A stretch of DNA of 64,000 nucleotides from Inia geoffrensis (Eukaryota > Chordata > Mammalia > Artiodactyla > Iniidae). The stretch spans positions 4,402,001-4,466,000 of the forward strand of contig CM070911.1 in assembly GCA_036417435.1 (NCBI GenBank). The letters run 5' to 3'. This document shows, piece after piece, positions 34,601 to 46,310 of the stretch; the stretch's first letter is position 1, and the number at the start of each line of letters is the position of its first letter. Under the pieces are notes generated by a model that saw nothing but the letters and a program-made list of their open reading frames with translations, had not been told where the DNA came from and ran no database searches. Both the position numbers and the translations under genes were made by a program.

Positions 34601-35274
34601 TCATGGGATATATAGCCTCATTCAGCATATGATAACTTCATGCCAAGGCATATTACCTCTATATATACATGTATCCAAATCAGACAGTAGTTCTCAGACT
34701 CTGGTTTTCTTATTTGTGGCTTTATTTCTCCCCAACCGATTTGGTCAAAACTTCTCTGATTCTAGTTCCTAAGAGAAAAAGCTTATCTTCTGTTTCTAAA
34801 TCCAACATCATTTTCTTTTTTATTTTCTTTTCTAAATAATGAAAATAGTTGCAACTCACAAATTGTAACATTTGTGCATGTGGCAATCAAATCCCCAGGT
34901 TCCTTAAAAAATAGACAGAGATAAACCTGGCACACTAAAATTTGGTAATTTGGGTTATTATTGATTGAAGAGGGATTATGTCAGACATGAATGAAGAATA
35001 AAACAAGAGCACCAAAATTCAAAGGATTGTTAATAGTGACATAGTTTATATTTTGCAAAAATGTTGCATTTTCTGTACGTCAAAATTCTTTTCTTCTCTT
35101 CGTTTAATCTCACCACAACCCTAATAAAAAAGCATAAATGTGAGAAATACCTTCCATTTAGACTGCCATTTAAATTTATATCTAGTTCTGGCTTCCCCTG
35201 AAATTTTTCTCTAAAGTTTCTCATGAAACCTTATTTCCTTAGTCAAAATCCCACATCCTTTCTAGCAGCCATTC
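31601..35274. other. Long unique stretch, no gene recognised
   Basis: About 3.7 kb almost free of recognisable repeats. A 167-codon plus-strand frame (31470-31973) starts before this stretch and has a shifted companion; neither shows a domain. A T-run at 32935-32945 and an A/AAAC-rich tract at 33945-34000 are the only low-complexity parts. 32630-32880 keeps CpGs and lacks repeats. Confidence 0.4.
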
Positions 35275-35475
35275 CAAAAAAGAACTAACACATCACAAAT
35301 TTAATGGAGATCTACAGACTCTGAAGTTGAAAAGATGTTAATACTATCTAATCTGTATAATCTAATCTTTTAAAAATCCAACAGAGCTTCAGTTTTCTCA
35401 AGGTCACATTGGTAGTTAAAATAGAAACACAACTGGAATCTTGGTGTTCCAACCATGAATCCAGGGCTGATCCCT
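35275..35475 (+). repeat. Possible old mammalian repeat, 27190 type
   Basis: 'actctgaagttgaaaagatg' then 'tcaaggtcacattggtagtt' resembles the start and core of that repeat. Weak. Confidence 0.3.
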
Positions 35476-35834
35476 ACTGAGTTTATGCTTTGGTACTGGG
35501 TCCTGCAAAGACATCAGACCTTCATAAATGTGGGTAACCTCAATTAAAATATTTGTTCAGAAATCAAGCAACCAAAGACACTGATGAACTCCTGTCCTTT
35601 GGAAATAACATCATTAAAGACTTTCTAAAATTTTATTCAGTACTCATATATCACAGTTCATCATAAAGCTAAATAAAATGGTTTGATGCTAATATATCAG
35701 TAGTAAAACTTAAAGAAAAAAAAAAAAAGAAAGAAAATGGATATGATGTCTTACAGGGCAAGGAGGGCCCATTTTGTCCCTGAGGGGAACTTTGGATTTT
35801 TAAAGACTTTGTTCCCTCCTATCCCTTGAACTTC
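35476..35834. other. Unique sequence with short A-run
   Basis: No gene recognised. A-rich run at 35716-35728. Confidence 0.45.
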
Positions 35835-35851
35835 AAAAAGTCCGTTGTTGG
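35835..35851. repeat. Target-site duplication, left copy
   Basis: 'aaaaagtccgttgttgg' pairs with 'aaaaagtctgttgttgg' at 36156-36172 (16 of 17). Confidence 0.9.
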
Positions 35852-36155
35852 GGGGCTTCCCTAGTGGTGCAGTGGTTGAGAATCTGCCTGCCAATGCAGG
35901 GGACACGGGTTCGGGCCCTGGTCTGGGAGGATCCCACATGCCGTGGAGCGGCTAAGCCCATGAGCCACAACTACTGAACCTGTGCGTCTGGAGCCTGTGC
36001 TCCGCAACAACAGAGGCCGTGATAGTGAGAGGCCAGCGCACTGCGATGAAGAGTGGCCCCCGCTTGCTGCAACTAGAGAAAGCCCTCACACAGAAACAAA
36101 GACCCAACACAGCCATACATACATACATAAATAAAAATAAAAAATAAAATAAAAT
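35852..36155 (+). mobile_element. CHR-type tRNA-derived SINE, complete
   Basis: Head 'ggggcttccctagtggtgca', tRNA-like A box around 35863-35880, B box 'GGTTCGGGCCC' at 35908-35918, a body with 'gagcctgtgctccgcaac', and a longer 3' part ('gtggcccccgcttgctgcaa', 'aaagccctcacacagaaaca') that ends in an AAAT-rich tail. Flanked by a 17-bp duplication with one mismatch, so relatively young. The long 3' part is the form I associate with cetaceans. Confidence 0.95.
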
Positions 36156-36172
36156 AAAAAGTCTGTTGTTGG
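36156..36172. repeat. Target-site duplication, right copy
   Basis: Matches 35835-35851 with one C/T difference. Confidence 0.9.
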
Positions 36173-36664
36173 AGGATTGTCCCTTGAGAAGTCCAATTCA
36201 CTGTTTTTGCAGAATCACAGGAAGGAATAAGAAGTGTGTTTGTTTTTAATCCTCCATCACATTCTTCTGCCATTTACACTTTGTTATACTTCTCTCTCTT
36301 CTTTGTGGATGTTTTTCCCAAGATGTTATCTAGCTATGTGTGAATGAAGGAAAGATTTGGGGTGAAATGAGGCAGGAAAAACTATTACTATAAGGTTTCA
36401 ATTGAGGAGCAAAGCTTGGCATATGGGAAAAATAAAATGAGCTCAAGAAAAATGCTGGACCTCAAAGCAAATATTAATTCTAATTTTTAAGAAGTAAATA
36501 TTATTAATTCTAATTTTCTAACTTTTAAGACATGGGCCGATGAGATGAGTCAGGAAGATGAGTTTTCAAATATAACTTGATAAGCATCTCCAGTTCTATG
36601 GAGAGAACTATACCTTAGTACAATAATGGGGTCCATAGTTCCCTGGTTTAGAACAGAGAGTCTG
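36173..36664. other. Unique sequence, nothing recognised
   Basis: A 21-bp direct duplication of 'attaattctaatttt' type occurs at 36472-36520. No gene seen. Confidence 0.45.
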
Positions 36665-36800
36665 TGAGCATATTTAATGAATCCATTAAGCAAATATTTT
36701 ATTGAATAAATCTTATGCATGCAGAACTGGCCAGGCATGATTATAAAGGGGTGAATAAGACAATCACCCACTGGGTCCAAGAGATCCAACTGTCCCAGAC
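36665..36800 (+). repeat. Probable old mammal-wide repeat, 13355 type
   Basis: 'agcaaatattttattgaata' then 'ggccaggcatgattataaag' and 'gtgaataagacaatcaccca' follow the 'caaatatttattgag...ccaggcactg...gaacaagaca' order. Confidence 0.4.
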
Positions 36801-37094
36801 AATCGTCCAGTGACCAAAACTAACCCTCAGCCAATCTACAATAGCTGAACCAAAGGCTTCTCTTGGAAGGTAGTTTTATTTGCTTTCTCACAATGAACTG
36901 TGATCATAAATAAAGGATGTTCATCAACCCTAAAGTGGCAATGAATGAAAAGTAAGGATTCTCTGCTACATACTTATGCATCTTTTCTTTGGTGTCCATG
37001 ATGATCCAAGACAATTGAATGTTCCCTGAATATCCATCACACTTCTGAGTATTACCTGCCTGCTCTTTTTCCACAATTACATTTCACCTAATAG
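36801..37094. other. Unique sequence, nothing recognised
   Basis: No supported feature. Confidence 0.45.
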
Positions 37095-37730
37095 CCCCAT
37101 GTTCACATGGTCATCATGTCTTATCCATTCTACCTTCTCAAAGTTTATTGAGAATGGTTTCCACTTTTTATTGCACCAATGTCACTGCTACTGCCTACAT
37201 CCAGGCTCTCATCATGTTACTCACACATTATTGGTACTAATAGCCTTCTATATGTCTACCACTTCTAAGCAGTCCCCCCTACAAATACATCCCAGAAAAT
37301 GTTGTCCGAGTGGTCTGTCTGAACAGCATAAATAATCATGTTTCACCTCTGCTGAAAATCCACCACTGGCCCCTCTCTTCTACTTCACATCCACTCTTAA
37401 GTATCACATCCATACACTTAAGCTTAGCAATTAGCTTTGCAAACAGACCCTATCCTGGTCTTGCTGCCTGCATGCATCATTTCCCTCCTGTCTTGCTTAA
37501 ATATTTACTGTTTCTTGTTTTTCTTTTACACAGGCTGTTCTCACAACAAGAAAGTCTTTTTTCAAATGCCTACACCTATTTCAACTCTAAGCAAATATCA
37601 CCTCTTTCAGAAAGTTTTTCTCTACTCATTCAGTGATTTAAATGATTATGGATTTACATAATACCCAAAGGAACAGAGTTGTTATAAACTTTTCCTACTT
37701 CTTTGCATTCACTAATGTATTTGCCTGTCT
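37095..37730 (+). mobile_element. L2 LINE fragment
   Basis: A long L2 3' portion. 'aataatcatgtttcacctct' then 'gctgaaaatccaccactggc' matches the 'atcatgtcactcccctgcttaaa' block; 'ctatcctggtcttgctgcct', 'cacaggctgttctcacaaca' and 'atatcacctctttcagaaag' follow in consensus order. The 78-, 108- and 74-codon frames here lie in L2 and are not genes. Confidence 0.78.
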
Positions 37731-37806
37731 TTCCACTAAATAGTATGGAAAATAAAAACTATACATGATTTTATATTCTCTCTCTCTCTCTGTATATATA
37801 TATATT
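37731..37806. repeat. (CT)n(TA)n compound microsatellite
   Basis: 'tctctctctctctgtatata' around 37777-37803. Short. Confidence 0.85.
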
Positions 37807-38694
37807 CTACCCTCCTTTTAAAAATTTGGGGTACAGAAGGAATGACTGCTTAAAGCCAACAAAGAGACCCTTAAAAATGAGCAGTGCAATTCTATGCTGG
37901 TAACTCCACACTTTTCTAGAAAGCTGAGAAAATGTAAGTGTTTGTTGTTTGGAGAAACATGTTCCTCCTTATCCTACATCCGGTGGGTCATTTTCCTGAT
38001 GGATGGTGATGGACCACAGGGGACATTCAGAGTGAGCCAAGGTCATGTGCAGGAAACATATTGGCTTCATCTCAGAGGGTCTCCAGCTGAGTTGAATAAA
38101 TGCTGCAACTTTATACATTTTGCTCATGAAAAGCCTTTTTTAAAATAAGACTCTTCAATCTGGATTCCAAACTGATGAGTATTGGCCTGAGTGATGCCCA
38201 AGGACTTTTATTTTTAGCTGAGCTCCAACATCACTGTTGCTCACAGGATGCATAAAACAAATGAACCTTTTAGTCCACACACTAAATTTTACAGAATTAG
38301 ATACTTTTTCTTTCTCCTAGGAAGACTGCAAATTTATTATATCTAGTTCTCAGAAACATGCCCAGTTAAGCATGTCATTTTCTGTTATGTGTCACTTCAA
38401 TTCCTATTTGTACTTCTCTAAGTTTCCAATGAGCTGAACCTTCATAATAACTTTATTAAGATATTAGTAGCTCACATTTTTTTCTTATTACTAAGCCATA
38501 ATACAACTGCCATGTAATTGGGTGAAATGAGAGAGAATTTAGGTAGGCAGGAAAGTGAGGCACTGATGTTCTTTCTATATTTTCTTGCTTGCCTATCCTT
38601 GAGAGAAAGTCTTCTGTCACAGAATATGCAGTTTAAATAATAAAAAAGTGGAAAACTTTAGCCAGAAAGGGTGAAGAAATTATCTTATGCAATG
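37807..38694. other. Unique sequence, no gene recognised
   Basis: An 84-codon frame at 37894-38148 has no domain. No repeats named here. Confidence 0.45.
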
Positions 38695-38820
38695 ACTTTG
38701 CTTCTTAAATAAAAAGTCAAAACAGAGACGGAAAGTCATTTTTCTGTGATCACACAACAAGCAGTGGCAGAGCTAGAAGCAGGATCCTGACTTTTCATCC
38801 CACTAAATACCACTAATTCA
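38695..38820 (-). mobile_element. MIR SINE fragment
   Basis: 'tgtgatcacacaacaagcag' then 'tggcagagctagaagcagga' is the reverse MIR 'ggtcacacagctagtaagtggcagagctggga' block. Confidence 0.55.
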
Positions 38821-39874
38821 AGAGGTCCAGGAAGATCCTAAGATAAAATAAAAAGCTGTGAGGTGTGCATGTAGAGAGAGCATTCTAGACTCATTAATTT
38901 CAAAAATTTCATAACCACATAAAAGATTAAAAGTTATATTAAAAGATCTTTTAAGCTAGAGGCACCTGTTCATCTACAAAATGCTGCTTGGGCTTGGGTT
39001 TTCTCTAGTGTAAATTCAAAAGAGAGAAAAGGTTGGAATTGGAGGACAGGGTGAGAAAGTTTGTTGGAAAGTCCTGTGCATGTGTCCTCAAGGGCATGGG
39101 AACAAGAGCCACCACCTGCTCCCCATACTAGCTATGTCATATTTCCTCATGGGCTGTCACTCAGCTGAGGTCTTAAGATGTCACGTCTGGGATATCTGGT
39201 TGATACTGAAGAAAATGATATAAGGATGATAAAAAAAATCTATAGGCAATTTTACGCTAGTTCAGATACCATTTTATATGTAATTCTGGAATGATCAAGA
39301 GGTTTTGCAGAGCCATGGTTTGAGATGGAGTATTGTATCCACTAGCAGCCCTACCCGGCCTCAACTGTGGAAAGATTTCCCCTCCTCTAATGTTTCAGAA
39401 GATGGATCTTAAACAACTTCCAAGAAAGCAGGGCTTTCTGGGAGCATGCTGAAGGGAGTCATGCTATCTGTTGTGGTTGTAATTGGAAGCCAGGCCATAC
39501 ACAGCCATATGGTGAATTCTCATCAAAACAGGGACTGGAGAAGACTGGGGCTCCACACTATGGGACCTCCACATGGAATATAGTAATCAAACTAACCTTA
39601 GGAACTTCAGGGGTCAGCACACAGTGATCATGGTTTCAGCTGGAGCTCTACATATCAACCAGCCCTGCATCCTCTGCATTTTAGCATTTGCTGAGAGCAA
39701 ACAAATCCTGCCCAGCATGAAAGACATCATCTCAAGAATCTACAGTCTGGTTTAGACACCAGTCTAGAGTAAAACTAATGTCTCCCAAACGTCCTCACCT
39801 AGTTCTTTCTTTTTCTTCCTTTCCTCCTATTCTAGTGATTTCCCCCTTAATTCTACTTCCAGGAATAATCATAG
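38821..39874. other. Unique sequence, no gene recognised
   Basis: No supported gene or named repeat in about 1 kb. Confidence 0.45.
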
Positions 39875-40125
39875 TAATTGCTATTGTAATAAAAGCTCAC
39901 ATTGACTGAGTACTTATTTTTAAGGCGGGGCTCTATCTTAAAAGTTTAGAGAGTGTTGGTTCATTTAATCCTCACAATAAGTTTAGGAACTATTTTAGGG
40001 TTATTTCAGCCTATTAGATATCTTACTTGCAATAGGAGTCAAGGAGGAACAAAATGACTTGCCCAAAGTCCCAGGAGTAAGTGGGCAGAGTTGGAATTCA
40101 GATCCAACAATCTGACCTCACAACT
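39875..40125 (-). mobile_element. MIR SINE
   Basis: 'catttaatcctcacaataag', 'gacttgcccaaagtcccagg' and 'cagagttggaattcagatcc' are in reverse MIR order. Near full length. Confidence 0.75.
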
Positions 40126-40839
40126 TGACCTTGTAAGGACACCTGTTCTCTTTGCCCATTGCCTTATCATCCCAGCCCATGCATGCCACACTTAGAGCTG
40201 AATCCAACAAGAAATCCAACTTCTCTGTGGCCCACAGAGCTTGTAAAACACATCTTAAGGTTTTGTCTTACACTTGACTGCTGAAATTGTGGTTGGTTTC
40301 AGGAACGACAAGAATGACTCTTCACTCTTGCTTCACCCAAGCTTGACTTTCAATGACACACATTTGAGTCACCAATAAAGACTTTGTGAACTATCAGTGA
40401 TGATTAGGAGGGTTTTAAGGCAGAGTTGTCTTATCACAGGCTTTAAGAATAGCAAAATATTCTAAATGGACCTGAATTGTTATACACACTATAATTTAAA
40501 TTTTGAGGCAATGTGGCAGGGTTGTTACATTCTAATCCTAACTAATTTTCTCCAGTGGGAAGAAGGAACATCTTGGAATACAAAAGGGCTAACTTCATGT
40601 TCTACAGAGATTCTATGTCTTCTCTTTATAGATAAGCATGTAGTTCTGACCATGATATGGAAAGCCTGAGTGAGACCCATGTGAGATTCAAATCCAGGGC
40701 CAACTGAAATGGGGGAAAATGTTTTCCAGATCCATCTACCACAGAAACTAGGCTCATGTGTGTAAGAACCATTTCAGAGAAGAACTGTGAATTAGGTCAC
40801 TAAGCTTTGTAGCACTAAATCAAACACCTAGAAAGAACC
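40126..40839. other. Unique sequence, no gene recognised
   Basis: Nothing supported. Confidence 0.45.
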
Positions 40840-41275
40840 AAGAGCACAATGCTGAAGAGGTCATCCAGCCCAATCTTCAAACCTCCCCACACCCCACTAC
40901 TTGATACAGCAAGTCCTTCTTGTATCTTAGCAATCTTGTCATCCAGCCTCAGCTTGAAGAACAATAGCAGCGAAACTTGCACTAACTCATACACCCACAT
41001 CTGCCACTTCTGGCAACTTCAGTTGCTAAAATATCTATTACTAACCACTTATTAATAAGTGATAGGGTCTAAAAATCTGTCTCTGTAAGGGTTCTATCAA
41101 CTGATCTTGATATGCACATCTGAAGAAAGAATCACTACCTTCGCATATTTTCTGAAGGACAAATATCCACTGTGTCAAACCGTCCTTCCTACAGTTTGTT
41201 ATCTGTAAGGGTATTACCAAGGCTGCTATACTCCAGTATTTTACTTTATTAAGTTCTGTCATGCATCTCTAACCA
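40840..41275 (+). repeat. Old mammalian repeat, 27190 type, long copy
   Basis: 'aagaggtcatccagcccaat', then 'gtcatccagcctcagcttga', 'gaaagaatcactaccttcgc' and 'cgtccttcctacag' follow the order of a degenerate mammalian repeat that I know by sight but cannot name. Confidence 0.4.
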
Positions 41276-41584
41276 GTTTTTATGGCCTTTGGAGTCAAAG
41301 AGTAGGCCTTTCATTTCTTTCTATGAGTTATAGTGCCCAGCAAAAAGTTTGGTTCTATAGATTTGTCTTAAAACCAGCGTAGCAAGTGCAGTGCCACAAG
41401 ATCCAGGGTCTAACCTTGGCTCCAGCTCTGAACAGGGACCTGTGGATAAGTCTTGCATGTCTCATCCTAGTGTATCGATTGTTTAGATAGTAGAGAAAGA
41501 GCTGGAGAGAGAAGCCAAGGGTACGTTACGTTCTTTCTAGCTGTGGACAAATTTCATGGACACTGAAGTTGGTAGACCCAGAAG
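41276..41584. other. Unique sequence, nothing recognised
   Basis: No supported feature. Confidence 0.45.
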
Positions 41585-41800
41585 CCTAGACTGACTCAAG
41601 TCTGCAACTTGCTGACCTCAAGAAATGGCTTGATCTCTCTGAACCTCATTTTTCTCAGTGTTAAAATGGGACTATTTATAGCATTTGTATCACAAAATTG
41701 TTTTGAAGATGACATGAGATGATATATACATATATAAAGGGCTCAGCAAAATGCCTGGCACATAGTAATATGTTCAATAAATGTGAGCTATTTTAAGAAG
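41585..41800 (+). mobile_element. MIR SINE, well preserved
   Basis: 'tgatctctctgaacctcatt', 'ctcagtgttaaaatgggact' and 'atgcctggcacatagtaata' (41751-41770), then 'tgttcaataaatgtgagcta'. The clearest MIR in the window. Confidence 0.88.
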
Positions 41801-41924
41801 ACCTCTAAGATGTGACAGTCAAGCAGTGTTCTCTCAAGCAGGTTTTGCCAGATGGCTTCCTAACTGGGAGTTTGGCTCCTTCTTGGGCATGGGTTCAGTG
41901 AAAAGAAAAAAATCCAACAAGTCA
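41801..41924. other. Unique sequence
   Basis: Nothing recognised. Confidence 0.4.
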
Positions 41925-42200
41925 ATTAACAAACATCAACCAACATTTTCTACATGCAGCACAATGTTTCAGGCTCTGTGAATGATCCAACAGAAATAAG
42001 GTATGGTTCCTCCCCTCGAGAAGGTAATTTAATTAAGAAGATAAGACAACACATGAAAACAGAAAACAAATTCAGAGTGGTAATGGATTCTCAATGGGTA
42101 ACACACACTCTATTTCCTAAAGGAGCACAAAAGGAGATTGCTTTCTAGCTCAGATTGTTAGGGGAAGCTCCTTAGGGAAGGGGAGGTTTCAATTAATGTC
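41925..42200 (+). repeat. Probable old mammal-wide repeat, 13355 type
   Basis: 'aatgtttcaggctctgtgaa', 'ggttcctcccctcgagaagg' and 'agctccttagggaagggga' follow the order of this repeat. Confidence 0.35.
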
Positions 42201-42559
42201 ACTTCCACCCCACCTTAAAGGAGTACCTTGTCTTCCCCCCAGTTCCACCCAAAACAAATCAAACTAAAAACAAAGTAAACTCCTTCTTCTAGATGTTCTG
42301 TCTCAGTAAAGGGCATCATTACCTAGATAGAATTCCAAGGAGCAGTCCCTTTTATAAAATCCTATTTTCTTCATCAGCCATTTGATCCTGAATATCTTCC
42401 ACACCCAGACCCAAAACTACTCAAATTCAAGTCCTTCTCTCAAAACATTCCTTGTCAGTTGAAGTCCTCATTGCCCTTGGGTCTCTGAATTGTTCCCATT
42501 CCTTAGCTTTCCCATTACATCTGTGCATTTGTTCAGGTGGTGACCACTGTGATATTTTT
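42201..42559. other. Unique sequence, nothing recognised
   Basis: No supported gene. Part may be diverged L2, since L2 is clear from 42560. Confidence 0.4.
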
Positions 42560-43085
42560 TTTCCTGAAAGAATAAATCTTGACCTCTTGAGGCCACATTA
42601 CAGTAACTGTTGCTTTGCCAATCTTTTCACCCTGTCTCTTGGCATCCAGAGCACAGTTTTATTTCAGTTATATTGCAGCTGTTTACTATCCCTTGACTGT
42701 CATGCTCTTCCCAGCCTCCATGGCTTCCAACACTGGGAATGCCTGGTGCATCAATATTTCTCCACCACTAATGACAACCTTCCTGTCTCTTCAAGGATAA
42801 TTGGGAGATACATCATTCTTCAAGACTCCATTCAGTGACACCTCTTCCAGGAATCCTTGGCTGGTACTTTCCCAGTCTGATTTAGGTATGCCTTCTCTTG
42901 GTTAATCTAGCTCCCTGTACAATTACTTCTCTTAATTATATTGAAAATGTCTATGTTTATCTGACTTGTCCCTAGCTATTGAGTTGCTGTTTTTTTTTTT
43001 TTAATGCCAATCAAGGGGGCATCTATTTCTATTTTTCCTGTGCACAGCACAAGAGAAGTTCTCAGTAAACATTTGTTGAAAGTGA
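42560..43085 (+). mobile_element. L2 LINE 3' end
   Basis: 'caagactccattcagtgaca', 'cctcttccaggaatccttgg', then 'ttctcttaattatattgaaa' and the terminal 'ctcagtaaacatttgttgaa' are L2 3'-end hallmarks in order. Frames of 128 and 61 codons in this part are L2-derived or chance. Confidence 0.75.
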
Positions 43086-44184
43086 ACTAGTATATCTATG
43101 TGACCACTGAAAGAATAAAATTTGGCCATATTTGCTAAATTTGAGAAGTATCTGCAATGCAAAGGCATAGACAGCATGGTAAAAAAAAACACACTTCAAG
43201 GAGGGCTGGATGTGTTTGGTGACATTAAACAATGACATGCTGTAAAATAGTCTTATCATCCACATGATTTATTTTTGTAATTGTCAACATTGCAGAATCA
43301 CTGAACCTACTTCTTCCTACGCCCCCCGGCTGAGAGTAAAGTTGCTTAACTTCTTTATTATTAATCCATGTTGAACATTCTCCCCTTTCTCCTCAGCACC
43401 TCACAGCTCCTCTGAAAGCCTTGGTCTTAGCATGGAGTCCCAGATGTACGCAGCAGCCCTTTGCACTGGTGATATTTTAATGGAGTTGTGAGGGAGAAGG
43501 GGTGTGTGCAACAGAATGCAGCAATGCCTTAAACATTCTTCTTTCCCTTTCCATCCCATCTAGAATATTTTCTGTGAACAAATAAGACACAGCCATGGAG
43601 CACAGCAGAAGCATTTTCCACACTGCACACATTGAAACAAGAATAGCCTTTGAAAGTGATCTGTTTTTCAGGGTGAAAGTAAACCAACAGCCACTGCCCA
43701 GGAAAAAAATATATCTGTAGTATTTTTTAATATCAGTTTGATGATATCTAGGTTATAAACATGTCTGGTGCCATGTAATTTGTAACATAATTTCATTGTC
43801 TGTTTATCGATCCATCCATCCACCCATTCGTATGTATATAACATAGGCAGGAAATCTGGTGTCTGTTGCTAGTTCATAAATCAGTGTCTGCTCTCAACAA
43901 CATCTGAATACAAATGTGATTAAATTTGATACCAGGCCCATTTTTCATTTATCAGATTTCAGAATGTGATGCCCTGGCAGCTGTCCTATGGAAATGTGTT
44001 TTGTGTTTAACCCCCTGAGTCCCAATTCCCTTTGACATATGAAGCCCCTTTCAGAGATTGGAAATTCACTACATAGAATATCTACATAACATAAAGGAAA
44101 TGTTCTTCAGCATATCAGGGAAAGAAGAATAGGAAAAGAGCTGGGAATAGCATTGGAATATGGAAGGAACACTCAGAATTACTG
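43086..44184. other. Unique sequence, no gene recognised
   Basis: About 1.1 kb with no named repeat. A (TCCA)-like run 'tccatccatccacccattcg' lies at 43811-43830. Confidence 0.45.
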
Positions 44185-44350
44185 TATTTTTGAGATGGAA
44201 GAGAATTTAGAGCTCATCCAGCCCCATGCTTCTCAAAAGTTTGTGTCCTATAAATCACCTAGGATCTTGTTAAAGTGCATTTTCTGGATCAGCAGGTCTG
44301 GGGTGGGGCCCGAGACTCTGCATTTCTAATAAGTCCAGGGGAAGCCCTTA
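44185..44350 (+). mobile_element. MER5-type hAT-Charlie DNA transposon fragment
   Basis: From about 44230: 'ttctcaaaagtttgtgtcct', 'aatcacctaggatcttgtta', 'ggtctggggtggggcccgag' and 'actctgcatttctaataagt' are the MER5A/B core. It interrupts or abuts an 'agagctcatccagcccca' repeat piece of the 27190 type at 44185-44225. Confidence 0.65.
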
Positions 44351-44974
44351 CCACCCTTAGGCAACAGTCTCATTATTCTACGATTCCCTAAATTTGGTAA
44401 TCGTCCTACTGACTCATGTACTTAAGCAACCTCTCCAGAATCACTAATCAGATTTTCCTGGAAAATGGTCTTACAGATGTATTTTTAACAGTCAGCTCAT
44501 ACGACTGGCCAAGTTTGGGAAACCTTGAAAACCAAAGCCCCAAAGGAGAAGTGAATTGCTGACATGGAGACTTGAACACAGATTCCCAAGCAAGTGCTGT
44601 TGCCACTAAGTTTACCACAAGAGAAATGAGATAATCAGAATGGAGAACAATCCAGAATATTCAAAACAGGTTAAAGAGAAGTGATTCTAATATAAATGGA
44701 TTATTCAGAGTTTGTGCTGAAGAAACTTCCAAGATTACCAAAACAGGTCCCAGAAAAGGGAAAAAGTATCCAGCAGTTCTGTGAGGAAAACAAAACAAGT
44801 AATGGCAATAAGATACCTTTACTAACATACAAGATGATGTTGAGAGAGCTCATTTTCCCTTTCTCTTCCTTCATTTGCCTTCTGAGAACCTATTTACAAA
44901 ATCATTAGCTGCTCAGTTTTGAAATCTTACTCTACAGAAAGGTAAATGCATCATAGCTCCCCAACCCGCTAGCT
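44351..44974. other. Unique sequence, nothing recognised
   Basis: A 70-codon frame at 44696-44908 shows no domain. Confidence 0.45.
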
Positions 44975-45100
44975 ACCACAGCTTCCCTAGAACCACCACA
45001 GCTTCCCCAGACCCTTCATGCCTTCCCCAGATCCATCACGATATACCCAGACACACCAAGTCTTCCCCAGTTCCACGTGGCTTCCCCAGAACCTTTCCCA
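44975..45100. repeat. Minisatellite with 20-bp period
   Basis: Units align in exact 20-bp register: 'gcttccctagaaccaccaca' (44981), 'gcttccccagacccttcatg' (45001), 'ccttccccagatccatcacg' (45021), 'atatacccagacacaccaag' (45041), 'tcttccccagttccacgtgg' (45061), then 'cttccccagaacctttccc' (45081) one base short. The 'CTTCCCCAG' half is conserved and the other half varies. As 20 is not a multiple of 3, the frames that cross it are not protein repeats. Confidence 0.88.
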
Positions 45101-45844
45101 CACACACAAGCATATCTTCAGCTCACCAATGATGTCTAGATGGCCACAGACCTGCCAGAATATGAACATTCCACCTTGGGATGTTCAACAAGGAAGAAAG
45201 GCATAAAATCCTATCTGTTATTCTTCTTGTCATAGATGAACCATTGGTGAGATTTCTTTCAGAAAATAAGATAATAAGCATACAGAGGAATGTGGATAAG
45301 TTGCAAACTCCTAAACATTCATGCCTACCTGTAGGGTGAGAAAGTGAGTAAATCAAATAAGCACTGTGCATACCTCTGTTTCCTTTTCAGGAAATAGAAA
45401 ACACATTCACTGTTCACGTTAAAGTGCATAAGTATTTTTTAAAATGCAATACTTCAAACACATAAAACTATAGAAATAATTCACCCAATTGCAGGAAATA
45501 ATAACCAGTTAAAGCTCAGTTGTTTTTAGGATTAGCTAAGGGTGTTTCCTGCACCCTGGTGGGTGGGTTGGAGAAAATCAAATGCATGCAAGTGGCTTAG
45601 ATATGCCATGATCACCTGAGCAAAAGTCCTTTGTTCAGTGCTGGCAAGGTTGCTTCCAGGCCATGGTTTCAGAGGATACTAGCAGAGGTGACCTGCTATA
45701 ATCTTCCTCCATAACTAATGGACATATGTATTAAGAACCTCAAAAGTGCTCAGTGACTGGGAAACTTTTGGCAGTCTGGACTAACAAATAATTAACATTG
45801 TGCCCAAAAGATACCCATAATGCTATCTTATTTGCAAGAAAAAA
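45101..45844. other. Unique sequence, no gene recognised
   Basis: Nothing supported. Confidence 0.45.
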
Positions 45845-46310
45845 CTTTTGCAAATACATAATTATGTAAAAATAGAGAAATGGCTAAGTATCTCATGTTG
45901 TCCCTACAGTTATATAATTTAAAACTGCGGTGTGTAGAAATATGGAGTTTTTCACGTTGTCAAGTGGAAAAAAAAGACTGTAAGACTGCATAAATATAAC
46001 GTAAGTACACTTAAGTACCCACAGAAAAAGAACTTGAAAGGAATATACGAAAGCTTTCCTCATTGTTCAAATGAAGAGAGCAATAAAATATTCTGGGGCA
46101 GTTGTAGGAAGTACAGGTTAGCTCTATGGAGTATCAGCACGGTGCTCCCTAACTTACCTGTATTATTAAATATAATCAATGATAATTACATTAACCACCA
46201 TAATTAACATTTGCCAATGGATGGTGGGATTATGGGTTTTTTTCTCCTGTTTTTCCTGTTTTTTTCCTTGAGTGTAACATAATAAACAAATATTGGTTTT
46301 AGAAACAGAA
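45845..46310 (+). mobile_element. Old L1 (L1M/L1ME-like) 3' end
   Basis: 'gttgtcaagtggaaaaaaaa' then 'gactgtaagactgcataaat', and 'atggtgggattatgggtttt' are the late 3' UTR blocks of old L1 elements ('gtgggattatgggtg'). Confidence 0.6.

Noticed and set aside
44975..45100. CRISPR-like alternation of conserved and variable parts
   Set aside because: Conserved half is only about 9 bp, the register is 20 bp, and the host is a mammal. It is a minisatellite.
45018..45206. Pro/Ser/His-rich 62-codon frame across the 20-bp repeat
   Set aside because: The period is not a multiple of three, so the frame shifts from unit to unit. Not a protein repeat.
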